Shown: positions 1 through 7,150, counted from the stretch's first letter. The stretch is 36,741 bases of DNA from Pseudomonadota bacterium (GCA_023422955.1 JAFAGG010000102.1:1-36741); one strand, 5' to 3'. Notes: generated from the letters alone by a model not told the origin. Numbers and translations: made by a program.

Positions 1-151
1 GCCGGTCCTTGCCCTGCAGGCTGGCCAGGTTGCCGAGATTGCCGGCGTAAGTCAGCTTGTCCAGATTGATGACTGGCTCATCGCTTGCCTTGAACCAGTC
101 CAGTACAAAATTCGAGCCAATAAAACCCGCTCCGCCCGTTACTAATATCAT
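1..151 (-). CDS. rfbB: dTDP-glucose 4,6-dehydratase, N-terminal fragment (cut by window edge)
   Basis: Only the first 50 codons are present; the gene runs off the left edge, so the C-terminus is missing because of the window and not through mutation. The protein starts with a short beta strand and the nucleotide-binding motif TGGAGFIGSNFV (GxxGxxG) of extended short-chain dehydrogenases, then INLDKLTYAGNLGNL, which is the usual RmlB/RfbB sequence after the first Rossmann repeat. RmlB converts dTDP-glucose to dTDP-4-keto-6-deoxyglucose in the cytoplasm, for deoxysugars of LPS or exopolysaccharide. An AGGATGG ribosome-binding site lies a few bases upstream of the ATG, which supports this start. 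A related NDP-sugar epimerase or dehydratase cannot be excluded from 50 residues. Confidence 0.8.
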   Translation of the reverse strand, partial: MILVTGGAGFIGSNFVLDWFKASDEPVINLDKLTYAGNLGNLASLQGKDR

Positions 152-289
152 GTCGCCATCCTGAAAAATGCCCATTCCGGGGTCAGGCGCTATTGTAACC
201 GCAGCCGAAATGCGGACCATCGTACTTATAGCGCAATTGCACTTTCTCAAGGCCGGTCGGCGCGAACCGGTTGCGCTACACTGCCGGCT

Positions 290-1120
290 ATGACAACAAC
301 TTATGTAATCGGCGATCTGCAAGGCTGCTGCGAGCAGTTGCAAGCGCTGCGGCAAAAGATCCATGCAGCCACGCCTCATCCTCAACTGATCTTCGTCGGC
401 GACCTGGTCAACCGCGGTCCGCAATCGCTCGCCACCTTGCGCCTGATCCGCTCCTTCGGCGACACGACCCGCACGGTGCTGGGCAACCATGACCTGCACT
501 TGCTGGCGGTCGCGCACGGCATACGCAAGCCGCATCGTTCGGACACCCTGGACGACATACTCAATGCACCGGATCGCGACGAACTGCTGGACTGGCTAAG
601 ATGCCAGCCGCTGGCTCTTTCGGTGGAGAACTGCCTGGTGGTGCATGCCGGCGTGATGCCGCAATGGACCGCGCAGCAGACGCTGGAACTCGCATCTGAA
701 GTGGAAGAAATATTGCGCGGACCGGGCTGGATCGATTTCCTGCGCCAGATGTATGGCAATACGCCGGCGCGCTGGAGCGATGACTTGCAAGGCATGGACA
801 GATGGCGCTGCATCGTCAATGCGCTGACGCGCATGCGCTTTTGTACCACGGAAGGCGAGATGGATTTTTCCAGGGCCGACGCTCCGGATAATGCGCCGCC
901 GGGTTATATGCCCTGGTTCGATGTGCCCTGCCGAAGAACGGAAGATGCCACGATCATCTGCGGCCACTGGTCCACGCTGGGCCTGATGCTGAGACCGAAT
1001 GTCATGGCCATCGACACCGGCTGCATCTGGGGCGGCAAGCTGACTGCATTGCGACTGGACGACCGCAGCGTCATACAGGTGGATTGCCCGCAGCAGCAGG
1101 CGCCTGTGCCGCGCTCGTGA
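290..1120 (+). CDS. apaH: Symmetrical bis(5'-nucleosyl)-tetraphosphatase (diadenosine tetraphosphatase)
   Basis: Protein of 276 residues, the usual ApaH length. It carries the metallophosphoesterase signatures in order: GDLQG near the N-terminus (GDxxG), GDLVNRGP (GDxVxRGP) and GNHDLHLL (GNHD), then VVHAGV and a late ICGHW with the C-terminal metal-ligand histidine. ApaH hydrolyses Ap4A symmetrically to two ADP, controlling dinucleoside polyphosphates and so Np4-capped RNA. It stands alone, divergent from the rfbB-type gene and convergent with the fasciclin gene. No Shine-Dalgarno sequence precedes the ATG, and a TACACT hexamer ends 7 bases before it (see findings). Identification is secure from the motifs. 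Confidence 0.95.
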   Translation: MTTTYVIGDLQGCCEQLQALRQKIHAATPHPQLIFVGDLVNRGPQSLATLRLIRSFGDTTRTVLGNHDLHLLAVAHGIRKPHRSDTLDDILNAPDRDELLDWLRCQPLALSVENCLVVHAGVMPQWTAQQTLELASEVEEILRGPGWIDFLRQMYGNTPARWSDDLQGMDRWRCIVNALTRMRFCTTEGEMDFSRADAPDNAPPGYMPWFDVPCRRTEDATIICGHWSTLGLMLRPNVMAIDTGCIWGGKLTALRLDDRSVIQVDCPQQQAPVPRS

Positions 1121-1181
1121 GCATAGGTGTTCAGCAGTGATGCAGGTCCTGCCTGGCCCTCACCACATCCTCTAACCAGGC

Positions 1182-1212
1182 AAAAAAAAGAGGGCCCGCA
1201 AAGGACCCTCTC
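1182..1212 (-). terminator. Intrinsic terminator of the fasciclin gene
   Basis: Read on the minus strand, a GC-rich stem (AGAGGGTCC paired with GGGCCCTCT, loop about TTTGC) is followed by eight T residues. It lies about 70 bases beyond the stop codon of the fasciclin gene, in the right orientation to end that transcript. The convergent apaH transcript meets the same stem but without a downstream T-run on its own strand. Confidence 0.8.
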
Positions 1213-1283
1213 CATTTATCGCTACCGGCAACTACGCCGAATAGAGCAGACATCTTGTCCGGCACCGGCATTGACGCGATAAA

Positions 1284-1739
1284 TCATTTCGGCATGATCA
1301 CGGTATCGATCACATGAATCACGCCATTGTCGGCAGCGACATCGGTTTTAACGACATTGGCATTGTCCACCTTCACCTTGCCGCCCGCGACGCTGACATT
1401 CAGGCTGGCGCCCTGAACGGTTTTCACCGCGCCCGGCTTGACCTCCGCCGCCATGACCTTGGCGGGCACCACGTGATAAGTCAGCACCTTGGTCAGCGCC
1501 GCCTTGTCTTTCAGTAGCGCATCGAACTGCGCCTTGGGAATTTTGGCGAATGCCTCATCGGTCGGGGCAAACACAGTGAATGGACCGCTTCCTTTTAGCG
1601 TATCCACCAGGCCCGCGGCCTGAACGGCGGCGACCAGGGTATTGAATGAGCCGGCTGACTTGGCGGTATCGACGATATCCGCCGCATGCGCCAGGTTGAA
1701 ACTCAGGGCAGCGGCAGTAGCGATAAGGATCTTTTTCAT
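1284..1739 (-). CDS. Secreted fasciclin (FAS1) domain protein
   Basis: Protein of 151 residues with a signal peptide (MKKILIATAAALSFNLAHA, likely cleavage after residue 19) followed by one complete FAS1 domain. The conserved H1 box reads FTVFAPTDEAF and the C-terminal H2 box VIHVIDTVIMP. Such small bacterial FAS1 proteins are exported to the periplasm or medium; their biochemical role is usually unknown, with adhesion or cell-surface interaction proposed. An ATG four codons upstream (1751) is in frame, but that ATG forms part of the GGAG ribosome-binding site serving the ATG at 1739, so I take 1739 as the start. The gene is divergent from a MerR-type regulator, which may control it, and is followed by its own terminator. 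Confidence 0.9.
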   Translation of the reverse strand: MKKILIATAAALSFNLAHAADIVDTAKSAGSFNTLVAAVQAAGLVDTLKGSGPFTVFAPTDEAFAKIPKAQFDALLKDKAALTKVLTYHVVPAKVMAAEVKPGAVKTVQGASLNVSVAGGKVKVDNANVVKTDVAADNGVIHVIDTVIMPK

Positions 1740-1745
1740 TTTCTG

Positions 1746-1749
1746 CTCC
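1746..1749 (-). promoter_or_regulatory. Ribosome-binding site that sets the fasciclin start
   Basis: GGAG six bases upstream of the ATG at 1739. It overlaps the alternative upstream ATG at 1751, so the upstream codon is unlikely to be the true start; the signal peptide also begins naturally at MKK. Confidence 0.7.
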
Positions 1750-1868
1750 ATAAAAATTGTGGGATTTCACCAAATGAAGGAATACCGATCTTCCTTTTGG
1801 ATAACTTGTCCAGCAGTTGACTCGGCATGTGCTTAATTTATCTGACCGTTATCTTGCCGTCCACATCA

Positions 1869-1900
1869 TGAACCGATAAAATCCACACACTATCGGTTCA
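1869..1900. promoter_or_regulatory. Perfect 10-bp inverted repeat, probable operator for the MerR-type regulator
   Basis: TGAACCGATA at 1869-1878 and TATCGGTTCA at 1891-1900 are exact inverted repeats separated by 12 bases. The site ends 15 bases upstream of the regulator's ATG at 1916, in the 176-base region shared with the divergent fasciclin gene. There is no T-run on either side, so a terminator is unlikely. A dimeric regulator binding here could repress its own gene and influence the fasciclin gene. The symmetry is visible in the sequence; the binding protein is inference. Confidence 0.55.
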
Positions 1901-1915
1901 ATTACGGGTCAAATT

Positions 1916-2887
1916 ATGGAGCAGCGCGAGAGTTTAAAACATGAAACTGAACATGCCGCCGAGGACAAACCGGCTTATCGCAGCGGCGTGGCTGCCCGGC
2001 TGGCCGGCTTGTCGGTGGAAACCTTGCGGGTCTGGGAAAGGCGCTACCGCGTCTCCAATACGGAACGCTCGCCGCGCGGCCAGCGGCTTTATTCGGCCGA
2101 ACAGGTCAATCGCCTGCGCTTGCTGAAGGGCCTGGTGGACCAGGGTCATGCCATCGGCCTGATTGCCGGCTTGTCGCTGCAGCAATTGAACGAATTGAAC
2201 GGCGCTCCTTCCGTCGGGCAGGAGAATTCGGATAGTCCGGTGCGTGTCGCACTGATCGGCCCCACCTTGGCCGGACGCATTGCAGCCAGCGGCCGTGACA
2301 GCCTGCTGCTGGATGTGCGCAGCAGTGCCGGCAAACTGGAGCAAGCCCTGCCGTCTCTAGCGCAAGCGGATATTGAAGTGCTGGTGGTGGAAATTTCGGA
2401 ACTGGATGAAGCCGCGATACCGCTGATCGTGCAGGCCAAGCAGGCCGCCAGCGCGCAGGCGGCAGTCGTGCTGTACCGCTTCAGCTCCAGCGCCACCATT
2501 CGCCAACTGCGCCTGCAGGATTGCACGGTGGCGCGCGTGCCCACCGATCCGGGCGAACTCGTCATGCTGTGCAGAACGGCCCTGAGCGGTCCGCGCGGCC
2601 TGCCCTTGCAAACGGCCGGCGGCGAACCGGCCGCGCCCCGTTTTGACGAAGAGGCGCTGAGCACGCTTGCAACTTCCAGCAACAAGATAGGGTGCGAATG
2701 TCCGCGTCACCTGGCTGAGCTCTTGCTCATGGTCGGCAGCTTCGAACGTTACAGCGCGCAATGCGCATCACGCAATGAAGACGACGCCCTGCTGCACCGG
2801 GAGCTGGGACATGCTGCAGGCAATGCGCGCGGCATACTGGAAAAAGCAATGGAAAGACTGGTGCAGGCGGAAGGGCTGAAGTGCTAG
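1916..2887 (+). CDS. MerR-family transcriptional regulator with degenerate cobalamin-binding-like C-terminal half
   Basis: Protein of 323 residues. Residues about 20-90 form a MerR winged helix-turn-helix (SGVAARLAGLSVETLRVWER, then a QRLYSAEQVNRLRLL stretch). Residues about 105-220 alternate hydrophobic strands and helices in the way of a Rossmann-like cobalamin-binding domain (LitR/CarH-like layout), but the DxHxxG cobalamin signature is absent. The last 80 residues hold a CECPRH cluster (C260, C262, H265) and FERYSAQC, suggesting a structural or metal-sensing site. It is divergent from the fasciclin gene and preceded by a perfect inverted repeat. MerR membership is firm; ligand and targets are unknown. 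Relation to cobalamin-independent LitR-type regulators is inference. Confidence 0.85.
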   Translation: MEQRESLKHETEHAAEDKPAYRSGVAARLAGLSVETLRVWERRYRVSNTERSPRGQRLYSAEQVNRLRLLKGLVDQGHAIGLIAGLSLQQLNELNGAPSVGQENSDSPVRVALIGPTLAGRIAASGRDSLLLDVRSSAGKLEQALPSLAQADIEVLVVEISELDEAAIPLIVQAKQAASAQAAVVLYRFSSSATIRQLRLQDCTVARVPTDPGELVMLCRTALSGPRGLPLQTAGGEPAAPRFDEEALSTLATSSNKIGCECPRHLAELLLMVGSFERYSAQCASRNEDDALLHRELGHAAGNARGILEKAMERLVQAEGLKC

Positions 2888-2936
2888 CGCCTCAACGCAT
2901 CGGCGCAGCTAAATCCTGGCAGCTCACGGCCGGATG

Positions 2937-2973
2937 AAAAATGCAGCCGCCGCAGCCATACTGCAGCGGCGGG
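2937..2973 (-). terminator. Possible intrinsic terminator of the MliC-like gene
   Basis: On the minus strand a CCGCCGC/GCGGCGG stem with a small bulge and an AT-containing loop is followed within four bases by TTTTT. It sits about 20 bases past the stop of the lipoprotein gene, between it and the convergent MerR gene. The T-run is short and the stem imperfect, so confidence is limited. Confidence 0.45.
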
Positions 2974-2992
2974 CCAGTCAGCGAAAAAAACG

Positions 2993-3307
2993 CTAACGGG
3001 CCTGGCACTTGATGGGAACCATGCGGCCGATCTCGACGGTCAGCTCATCGCCCTTGCCGAACACGGTAGTCGGACCATTGCTGTAGATAAATCCCGATGC
3101 GCTGGGTTGCTGCTGCAACTCCATCGGCTGCTTGTTTCGCACCAGCACACCGACGCCTTGCAGCGGGAAGAAACGCATTTCCAGGTTTTCCCCATTCGCG
3201 CATGCATACTGGACACGGCGCTCGTTCGTGGGCTCACCCTGGTATGCGGGAGTTGAGCAGCCGGCCAGCAAGGCGATGGACAGGGCGGCGAAGCAAACTG
3301 ATTTCAT
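2993..3307 (-). CDS. MliC-like lipoprotein (membrane-bound C-type lysozyme inhibitor family)
   Basis: Protein of 104 residues. The N-terminus is a lipoprotein signal peptide with lipobox LLAGC, so Cys17 would be lipidated after signal peptidase II cleavage. The mature part contains YACANGENLEMRFFP, a central GFIYSNGPTTVFGKGDELT and a C-terminal cysteine (PIKCQA), the pattern of MliC/PliC-type domains in which the strand YxCxxG and a final cysteine form a disulfide and a loop inserts in the lysozyme active site. It would sit in the periplasm, probably at the outer membrane, protecting peptidoglycan from C-type lysozymes. It lies 157 bases downstream of the acyltransferase gene and probably has its own promoter. 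The family call rests on pattern recognition without an alignment. Confidence 0.75.
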   Translation of the reverse strand: MKSVCFAALSIALLAGCSTPAYQGEPTNERRVQYACANGENLEMRFFPLQGVGVLVRNKQPMELQQQPSASGFIYSNGPTTVFGKGDELTVEIGRMVPIKCQAR

Positions 3308-3464
3308 TGGACTATCCTCGTATCGGGTTCAGAACATCATGCCAGATCCGACAGTCTTGCAAAGACTGCGCCGCCAGAGCGGATTCGGCCTGAATGGCAT
3401 GCCAGGCCAATATTACTGCAAGGAGCCGGGCGAGGATTGCCGCTGCCGACAACGCCGACTCATC

Positions 3465-4205
3465 TCAGGCAGAGATATCCCAGTCCAGCTCTTGCGCGAT
3501 ACGGCTGCGAGCAGCAAGCGCCAGCTCGCGCCGGTGCACACCTTCGCCGTAAATGACAGGCAACAGCGTCAACTCCGCATGCAGGTCGCGCGATGCCAGG
3601 ATGGACAACACGCTTTGCCCCAGGCTGATGGGCTCACCGAAATCCACCGCATGATTCAGCCCGCCTTCGCTATCGAGATAACGCAGCGCATAAGGCTGCA
3701 CCGGCACATTGGCGACGATGGCTGCTTCGAAAAGGTTGGTGTGAAAATCGGCCACCTGCCCCTGGATGATTGCCCTGCCCTCCGGGAAAAAAGCCACTCG
3801 CTCACCCGCTTGCAGGCGATGCACCAGGCCTTCGTAGATGCGCCGCACATCGCGCTGCTTGCCGCGGGCAATGAAGATGGTACCGGCCTTGTCGCACAGC
3901 CAGCCCACCAGCGGCCAGCCGCGTATCTCCGACTTGGCGACGAAACGGCAAGGCTCGATGGAGTTGATGACGAAGATATCGAGCCAGGAAAGATGATTGG
4001 CCACAATCAGCGCATGATGCGCGCTGCCTGCCCCTTGCGCCTGCCTTAGCGTGACGCGCACGCCGCAGATGGACAGAAGCTTCGCGGACCAGTTCTTGAT
4101 GCGCTGCCTGCGCCCGGCATCATCCAGCCTGGGGAAAATGAAGGCGCAGGTTGCCATGCCGGCAAACAGGTGGAGGATCAGGCGGAGCAGGTGGAGATAG
4201 CGCAT
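3465..4205 (-). CDS. 1-acyl-sn-glycerol-3-phosphate acyltransferase family protein (PlsC-like)
   Basis: Protein of 246 residues with a hydrophobic N-terminal segment (about residues 5-25, inner-membrane anchor) and the acyltransferase blocks in order: NHLSWLD (H-x4-D catalytic motif), a basic FIARGKQ segment, and VAFFPEGR (FPEGT-type substrate-binding motif). Such enzymes acylate lysophosphatidate or related lysolipids (for example ornithine lipid OlsA). It is the last gene on this strand after pyrC', separated by 144 bases containing a REP-like palindrome, so cotranscription with the pyr genes is possible but may be weakened. No clear Shine-Dalgarno sequence precedes the ATG. Whether it is the essential PlsC or a paralogue cannot be told from the sequence. 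Confidence 0.88.
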   Translation of the reverse strand: MRYLHLLRLILHLFAGMATCAFIFPRLDDAGRRQRIKNWSAKLLSICGVRVTLRQAQGAGSAHHALIVANHLSWLDIFVINSIEPCRFVAKSEIRGWPLVGWLCDKAGTIFIARGKQRDVRRIYEGLVHRLQAGERVAFFPEGRAIIQGQVADFHTNLFEAAIVANVPVQPYALRYLDSEGGLNHAVDFGEPISLGQSVLSILASRDLHAELTLLPVIYGEGVHRRELALAARSRIAQELDWDISA

Positions 4206-4246
4206 GACTGGGATGCGTTACGAAATAGGTGGCACGGGGACTTTTG

Positions 4247-4343
4247 TCCCCTCCCCTTCAAGGGGAGGGTTAGGGAGGGGATGGGTTTCTTCAGCCAGTG
4301 TGTGAGCCCCATCCCTTCCCTGTCTCCCCCTTGAAGGGAGAGG
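4247..4343. repeat. REP/BIME-like intergenic inverted repeat
   Basis: Two arms of about 37 bases (4247-4285 and 4307-4343) are imperfect inverted copies of each other, and each arm contains its own small palindrome around CCCCTTCAAGGGG. The purine/pyrimidine-rich CCCTCCCC and GGGATGGGG pieces are typical of repeated extragenic palindromes of Burkholderiales. It fills the gap between pyrC' and plsC. A transcript would form a strong hairpin that could block 3' exonucleases or partly terminate. That it is repeated elsewhere in the genome is expected but not visible here. Confidence 0.65.
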
Positions 4344-4349
4344 TTCAAT

Positions 4350-5633
4350 TCAAGCCTGCTGAAACACCACATTCCCGCCTATGATGGTCGTGCGCACCCG
4401 CCCCTTCAATTCATAGTCGAGGAAAGGCGTGTGCTTGCCCTGGCTGACGATAGTCTGATTGCTGACCAGCCAGTGCACATCGGGATCGAAGATGCAGAGA
4501 TCGGCGGGGCTGCCTGTCATGAGCGTGCCGGCTTCCAGCCCGGCGATCCTGGCCGCATCGATACTAACCTTGGCAATCGCACGCGACACTGCATTGGGCA
4601 GGCGCATTTCTTCCGCCCATTTCAAGGCCAGCGGCAGCAGCAGTTCCAGGCCGGTTGCACCGGGCGAGGCTTCGCCGAAAGGCAAAAGTTTCTCATCATC
4701 GTCCACCGGTGCATGATCGGAACAAATCGCATCGATGGTGCCATCGGCCAGCGCCTGGCGTATGCCGTCGCGGTCACGCTGAGAACGCAGCGGCGGATCG
4801 AGGCGGGCATTGGAATCGAAGAAGCCGATATCGACATCGGTCAGATGCACATGGTGAGCGCCGACATCGCAGCTGACGTGCAAGCCTTCCTGCTTGGCCT
4901 GGCGCACCAGCTCGATGCCGGCGGCGGAAGAAATGCGGCACAGGTGCACGCGCGCGCCGGTCGCGCGCATCAGCTCGAATATCGTATGCAGCGCAATCGT
5001 TTCCGAACTAACCGGCACGCCGGCCAAGCCCAGGCGCGAAGCAATGGCGCCGCTGTGGGCCACGCCGCTGCGTCCCAGGTAAGGGTCTTGCGGGCGCAGC
5101 CACACGGTGTAGCCGAAGGTCTGCGCATACTGCAAGGCACGCATCAGCACGGTGGTGTCCGTGATCGGGAAGTCGGCTTGCGCAAAGCCTATGCAGCCGG
5201 CCTCGGTCAATTCCGCCATCTCGGTCAATGCCTGGCCTTTCAAGCCCATGGTCAGTGCGCCCAGCGGATGCACGTGCGACTGGTTCAGCGTCTTGGCGCG
5301 ATGCTTGAGCATTTCCACCAGACCCGGCTCGTCCAGCACGGGGTCGGTGTCGGGCGGACAGACCAGGCTGGTCACGCCGCCATGCATCGCCGCCTGCAAT
5401 TCGGATTCCAGCGTGGCCTTGTATTCGTAACCCGGCTCGCGCAGGCGCGCGCTCAGATCGACCAGGCCGGGCGCCACTACCAGTCCTTTGGCATCGATGG
5501 TCTGATCGGCCTGAAAACCGGCGGGCGCTTCGCCTATCGCGGCGATCCTGCCATCGGCGATATACACGTCTTTCTGTGCATCGATGCCGTTGGCCGGATC
5601 GACCACGTGACCATTCCTGATATGGAGTTTCAT
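4350..5633 (-). CDS. pyrC': Dihydroorotase-like protein PyrC', probably non-catalytic ATCase partner
   Basis: Protein of 427 residues with the complete amidohydrolase fold of type I dihydroorotases: N-terminal beta sandwich, GLVDL..RLREPG, TSLVCPPDTDP, HTIFELMRATGARVHLCRIS, ICSDHAP and a C-terminal beta domain. The metal-binding HxH before LREPG is replaced by S61-A-R63, and the SDHAPH histidine is V, so it should not bind the binuclear zinc centre. This is the hallmark of PyrC' subunits, which in pseudomonads assemble with aspartate transcarbamoylase PyrB in a dodecamer without dihydroorotase activity. It directly follows pyrB. The ATG at 5633 fits the family N-terminus (MKLHIRNG); a GTG at 5642 is an alternative. 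A catalytic PyrC must be encoded elsewhere. Confidence 0.9.
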   Translation of the reverse strand: MKLHIRNGHVVDPANGIDAQKDVYIADGRIAAIGEAPAGFQADQTIDAKGLVVAPGLVDLSARLREPGYEYKATLESELQAAMHGGVTSLVCPPDTDPVLDEPGLVEMLKHRAKTLNQSHVHPLGALTMGLKGQALTEMAELTEAGCIGFAQADFPITDTTVLMRALQYAQTFGYTVWLRPQDPYLGRSGVAHSGAIASRLGLAGVPVSSETIALHTIFELMRATGARVHLCRISSAAGIELVRQAKQEGLHVSCDVGAHHVHLTDVDIGFFDSNARLDPPLRSQRDRDGIRQALADGTIDAICSDHAPVDDDEKLLPFGEASPGATGLELLLPLALKWAEEMRLPNAVSRAIAKVSIDAARIAGLEAGTLMTGSPADLCIFDPDVHWLVSNQTIVSQGKHTPFLDYELKGRVRTTIIGGNVVFQQA

Positions 5634-5688
5634 TCCTTGCACTACCTTTTTTCTAGATATCTTTATATTGCCGAATGCGTTCTGCGTA

Positions 5689-6651
5689 TCAGGTGCCGCC
5701 GCCGAGGATGCTCATCACCGCCATGCGCACGGCGATGCCGAAAGTCACCTGCGGCAGGATCACGGCCTGCTTGCCGTCCGCCACCGCAGATTCAATTTCC
5801 ACGCCGCGGTTCATCGGACCCGGATGCATGACGATGGCATCCGGCTTGGCCAGTGCCAGCCTTTCCGTGGTCAGGCCGTAGCTCTTGAAGAACTCCTGCG
5901 CCGAAGGCAGCAGCGCGCCGCTCATGCGTTCGTTCTGCAAGCGCAGCATGATGATCACGTCCACATCCTTCAAGCCTTCGTTCATGTCGGTGAAAACACG
6001 CACGCCCATCTGCTCCAGGCCGCTGGGCATCAGCGTGCGGGGACCGATGGCGCGCACTTCGGGCACGCCCAGCGTGGTCATCGCGTGGATGTCGGAACGC
6101 GCAACGCGGCTGTGCAGGATGTCGCCGACAATGGCCACGCGCAGGTTGGTGAAATCCTTCTTGTAATGCCGGATGGTGTACATGTCCAGCAAGCCCTGCG
6201 TCGGATGCGCATGGCGGCCGTCGCCGGCATTCACCACGTGCACATGCGACTGCCTGGTGTCGTTCAGATGCTTGGCGATCAGGTAGGGGGCGCCGGATTG
6301 GGCATGGCGCACCACGAACATGTCCGCATGCATGGCCGTCAGGTTGTCGATGGTATCGAGCAGCGATTCGCCCTTACTGGTGCTGGATGCGTTGATGTTC
6401 AGGTTGATCACGTCAGCCGACAGGCGCTTGGAAGCGATTTCGAAAGTCGTGCGGGTGCGCGTGGAATTTTCGAAGAACAGATTGAACACGCTCTTGCCGC
6501 GCAACAGCGGCACCTTCTTCACTTCGCGGTCGCCGATGCTGACGAAAGAAGAAGCGGTGTCGAGTATGCGGGTGATGACAGCGTGGGGCAAACCTTCTAT
6601 GGTCAGCAAGTGCTGCAGCTCGCCGTTTTTATTGAGTTGCGGATTATGCAT
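5689..6651 (-). CDS. pyrB: Aspartate carbamoyltransferase, catalytic subunit
   Basis: Protein of 320 residues from the ATG at 6651. Carbamoyl-phosphate motif FFENSTRTRTTFE, the KGES loop, HPTQGLLD and HPGPMNRG are all present, so the enzyme should be active. It condenses carbamoyl phosphate and aspartate to N-carbamoylaspartate, the committed step of pyrimidine synthesis. The reading frame is open to 6699 with other possible starts, but MHNPQLNKNGELQH is the usual N-terminus of the betaproteobacterial family. This ATG overlaps the pyrR stop codon by 8 bases, which suggests translational coupling, and no Shine-Dalgarno sequence is seen. It is followed by pyrC', its probable structural partner. 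No pyrI regulatory gene is present. Confidence 0.95.
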   Translation of the reverse strand: MHNPQLNKNGELQHLLTIEGLPHAVITRILDTASSFVSIGDREVKKVPLLRGKSVFNLFFENSTRTRTTFEIASKRLSADVINLNINASSTSKGESLLDTIDNLTAMHADMFVVRHAQSGAPYLIAKHLNDTRQSHVHVVNAGDGRHAHPTQGLLDMYTIRHYKKDFTNLRVAIVGDILHSRVARSDIHAMTTLGVPEVRAIGPRTLMPSGLEQMGVRVFTDMNEGLKDVDVIIMLRLQNERMSGALLPSAQEFFKSYGLTTERLALAKPDAIVMHPGPMNRGVEIESAVADGKQAVILPQVTFGIAVRMAVMSILGGGT

Positions 6652-7150
6652 GGTGTACTGAAAGGGAAAAACGTCCATCATCCGCACGGTCCAGCACAAG
6701 TCTCTGCTCGGCCGGCAATGTCAGCGTGTGGGCAACAAAATCCGCTGCAACCGGCAATTCGCGGCCGCCGCGGTCGACTAGCGTGGCCAACATGATGCGG
6801 GCCGGCCGGCCATAATCAAACAGCTCGTTGATCGCAGCGCGCGTGGTGCGGCCGGTGTAGAGCACATCGTCGACCAGCACGATGGTCGCGCCGTTGACAT
6901 CGAAAGGAATCTGCGTCGGCTTCACTTCGGCCGGCAAACCTTTTTCGGCGTAATCATCGCGATGAAAGGAGACATCGATGAAACCCAGGCGATTCGTCAG
7001 GCCCAAATCCCGGGCCAGGCGTTCCGCCAGCCAGGCACCGCCGGAATGGATGCCCACGACGGCGGGCTTGTCGGCCTGGGCCAGTCCGGCTTTCATATGT
7101 TGAAGCAGCTCCTGGTAGAGCGCTTCCGCGTCAAGATGGGAAGTGGGCAT
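6644..7150 (-). CDS. pyrR: Bifunctional pyrimidine regulator PyrR / uracil phosphoribosyltransferase
   Basis: Protein of 168 residues with the type I phosphoribosyltransferase PRPP-binding loop IVLVDDVLYTGRTTRAA, a VVGIHSGGAWLAERLA segment near the N-terminus, and the conserved IDVSFHRDD stretch typical of PyrR. In Gram-positive bacteria PyrR binds pyr mRNA to attenuate transcription; in Gram-negative bacteria the position directly before pyrB is conserved and a regulatory role is reported, but the mechanism is less clear. It overlaps the end of ruvX by 20 bases and the start of pyrB by 8 bases, so the three genes are translated as a unit. I see no PyrR-type RNA attenuator upstream of pyrB, where there is no leader at all. 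Confidence 0.93.
   Translation of the reverse strand: MPTSHLDAEALYQELLQHMKAGLAQADKPAVVGIHSGGAWLAERLARDLGLTNRLGFIDVSFHRDDYAEKGLPAEVKPTQIPFDVNGATIVLVDDVLYTGRTTRAAINELFDYGRPARIMLATLVDRGGRELPVAADFVAHTLTLPAEQRLVLDRADDGRFSLSVHHA

Noticed and set aside
1151..1181. GCCTGG/CCAGGC inverted repeat as apaH terminator
   Set aside because: On the plus strand it is followed by A residues instead of T residues; only six pairs with a 19-base loop.
4431..5831. Plus-strand ORF of 466 codons over pyrC' and the end of pyrB
   Set aside because: It is antisense to two clear genes, has an abnormal Arg/His/Gln-rich composition and no ribosome-binding site or family motif.
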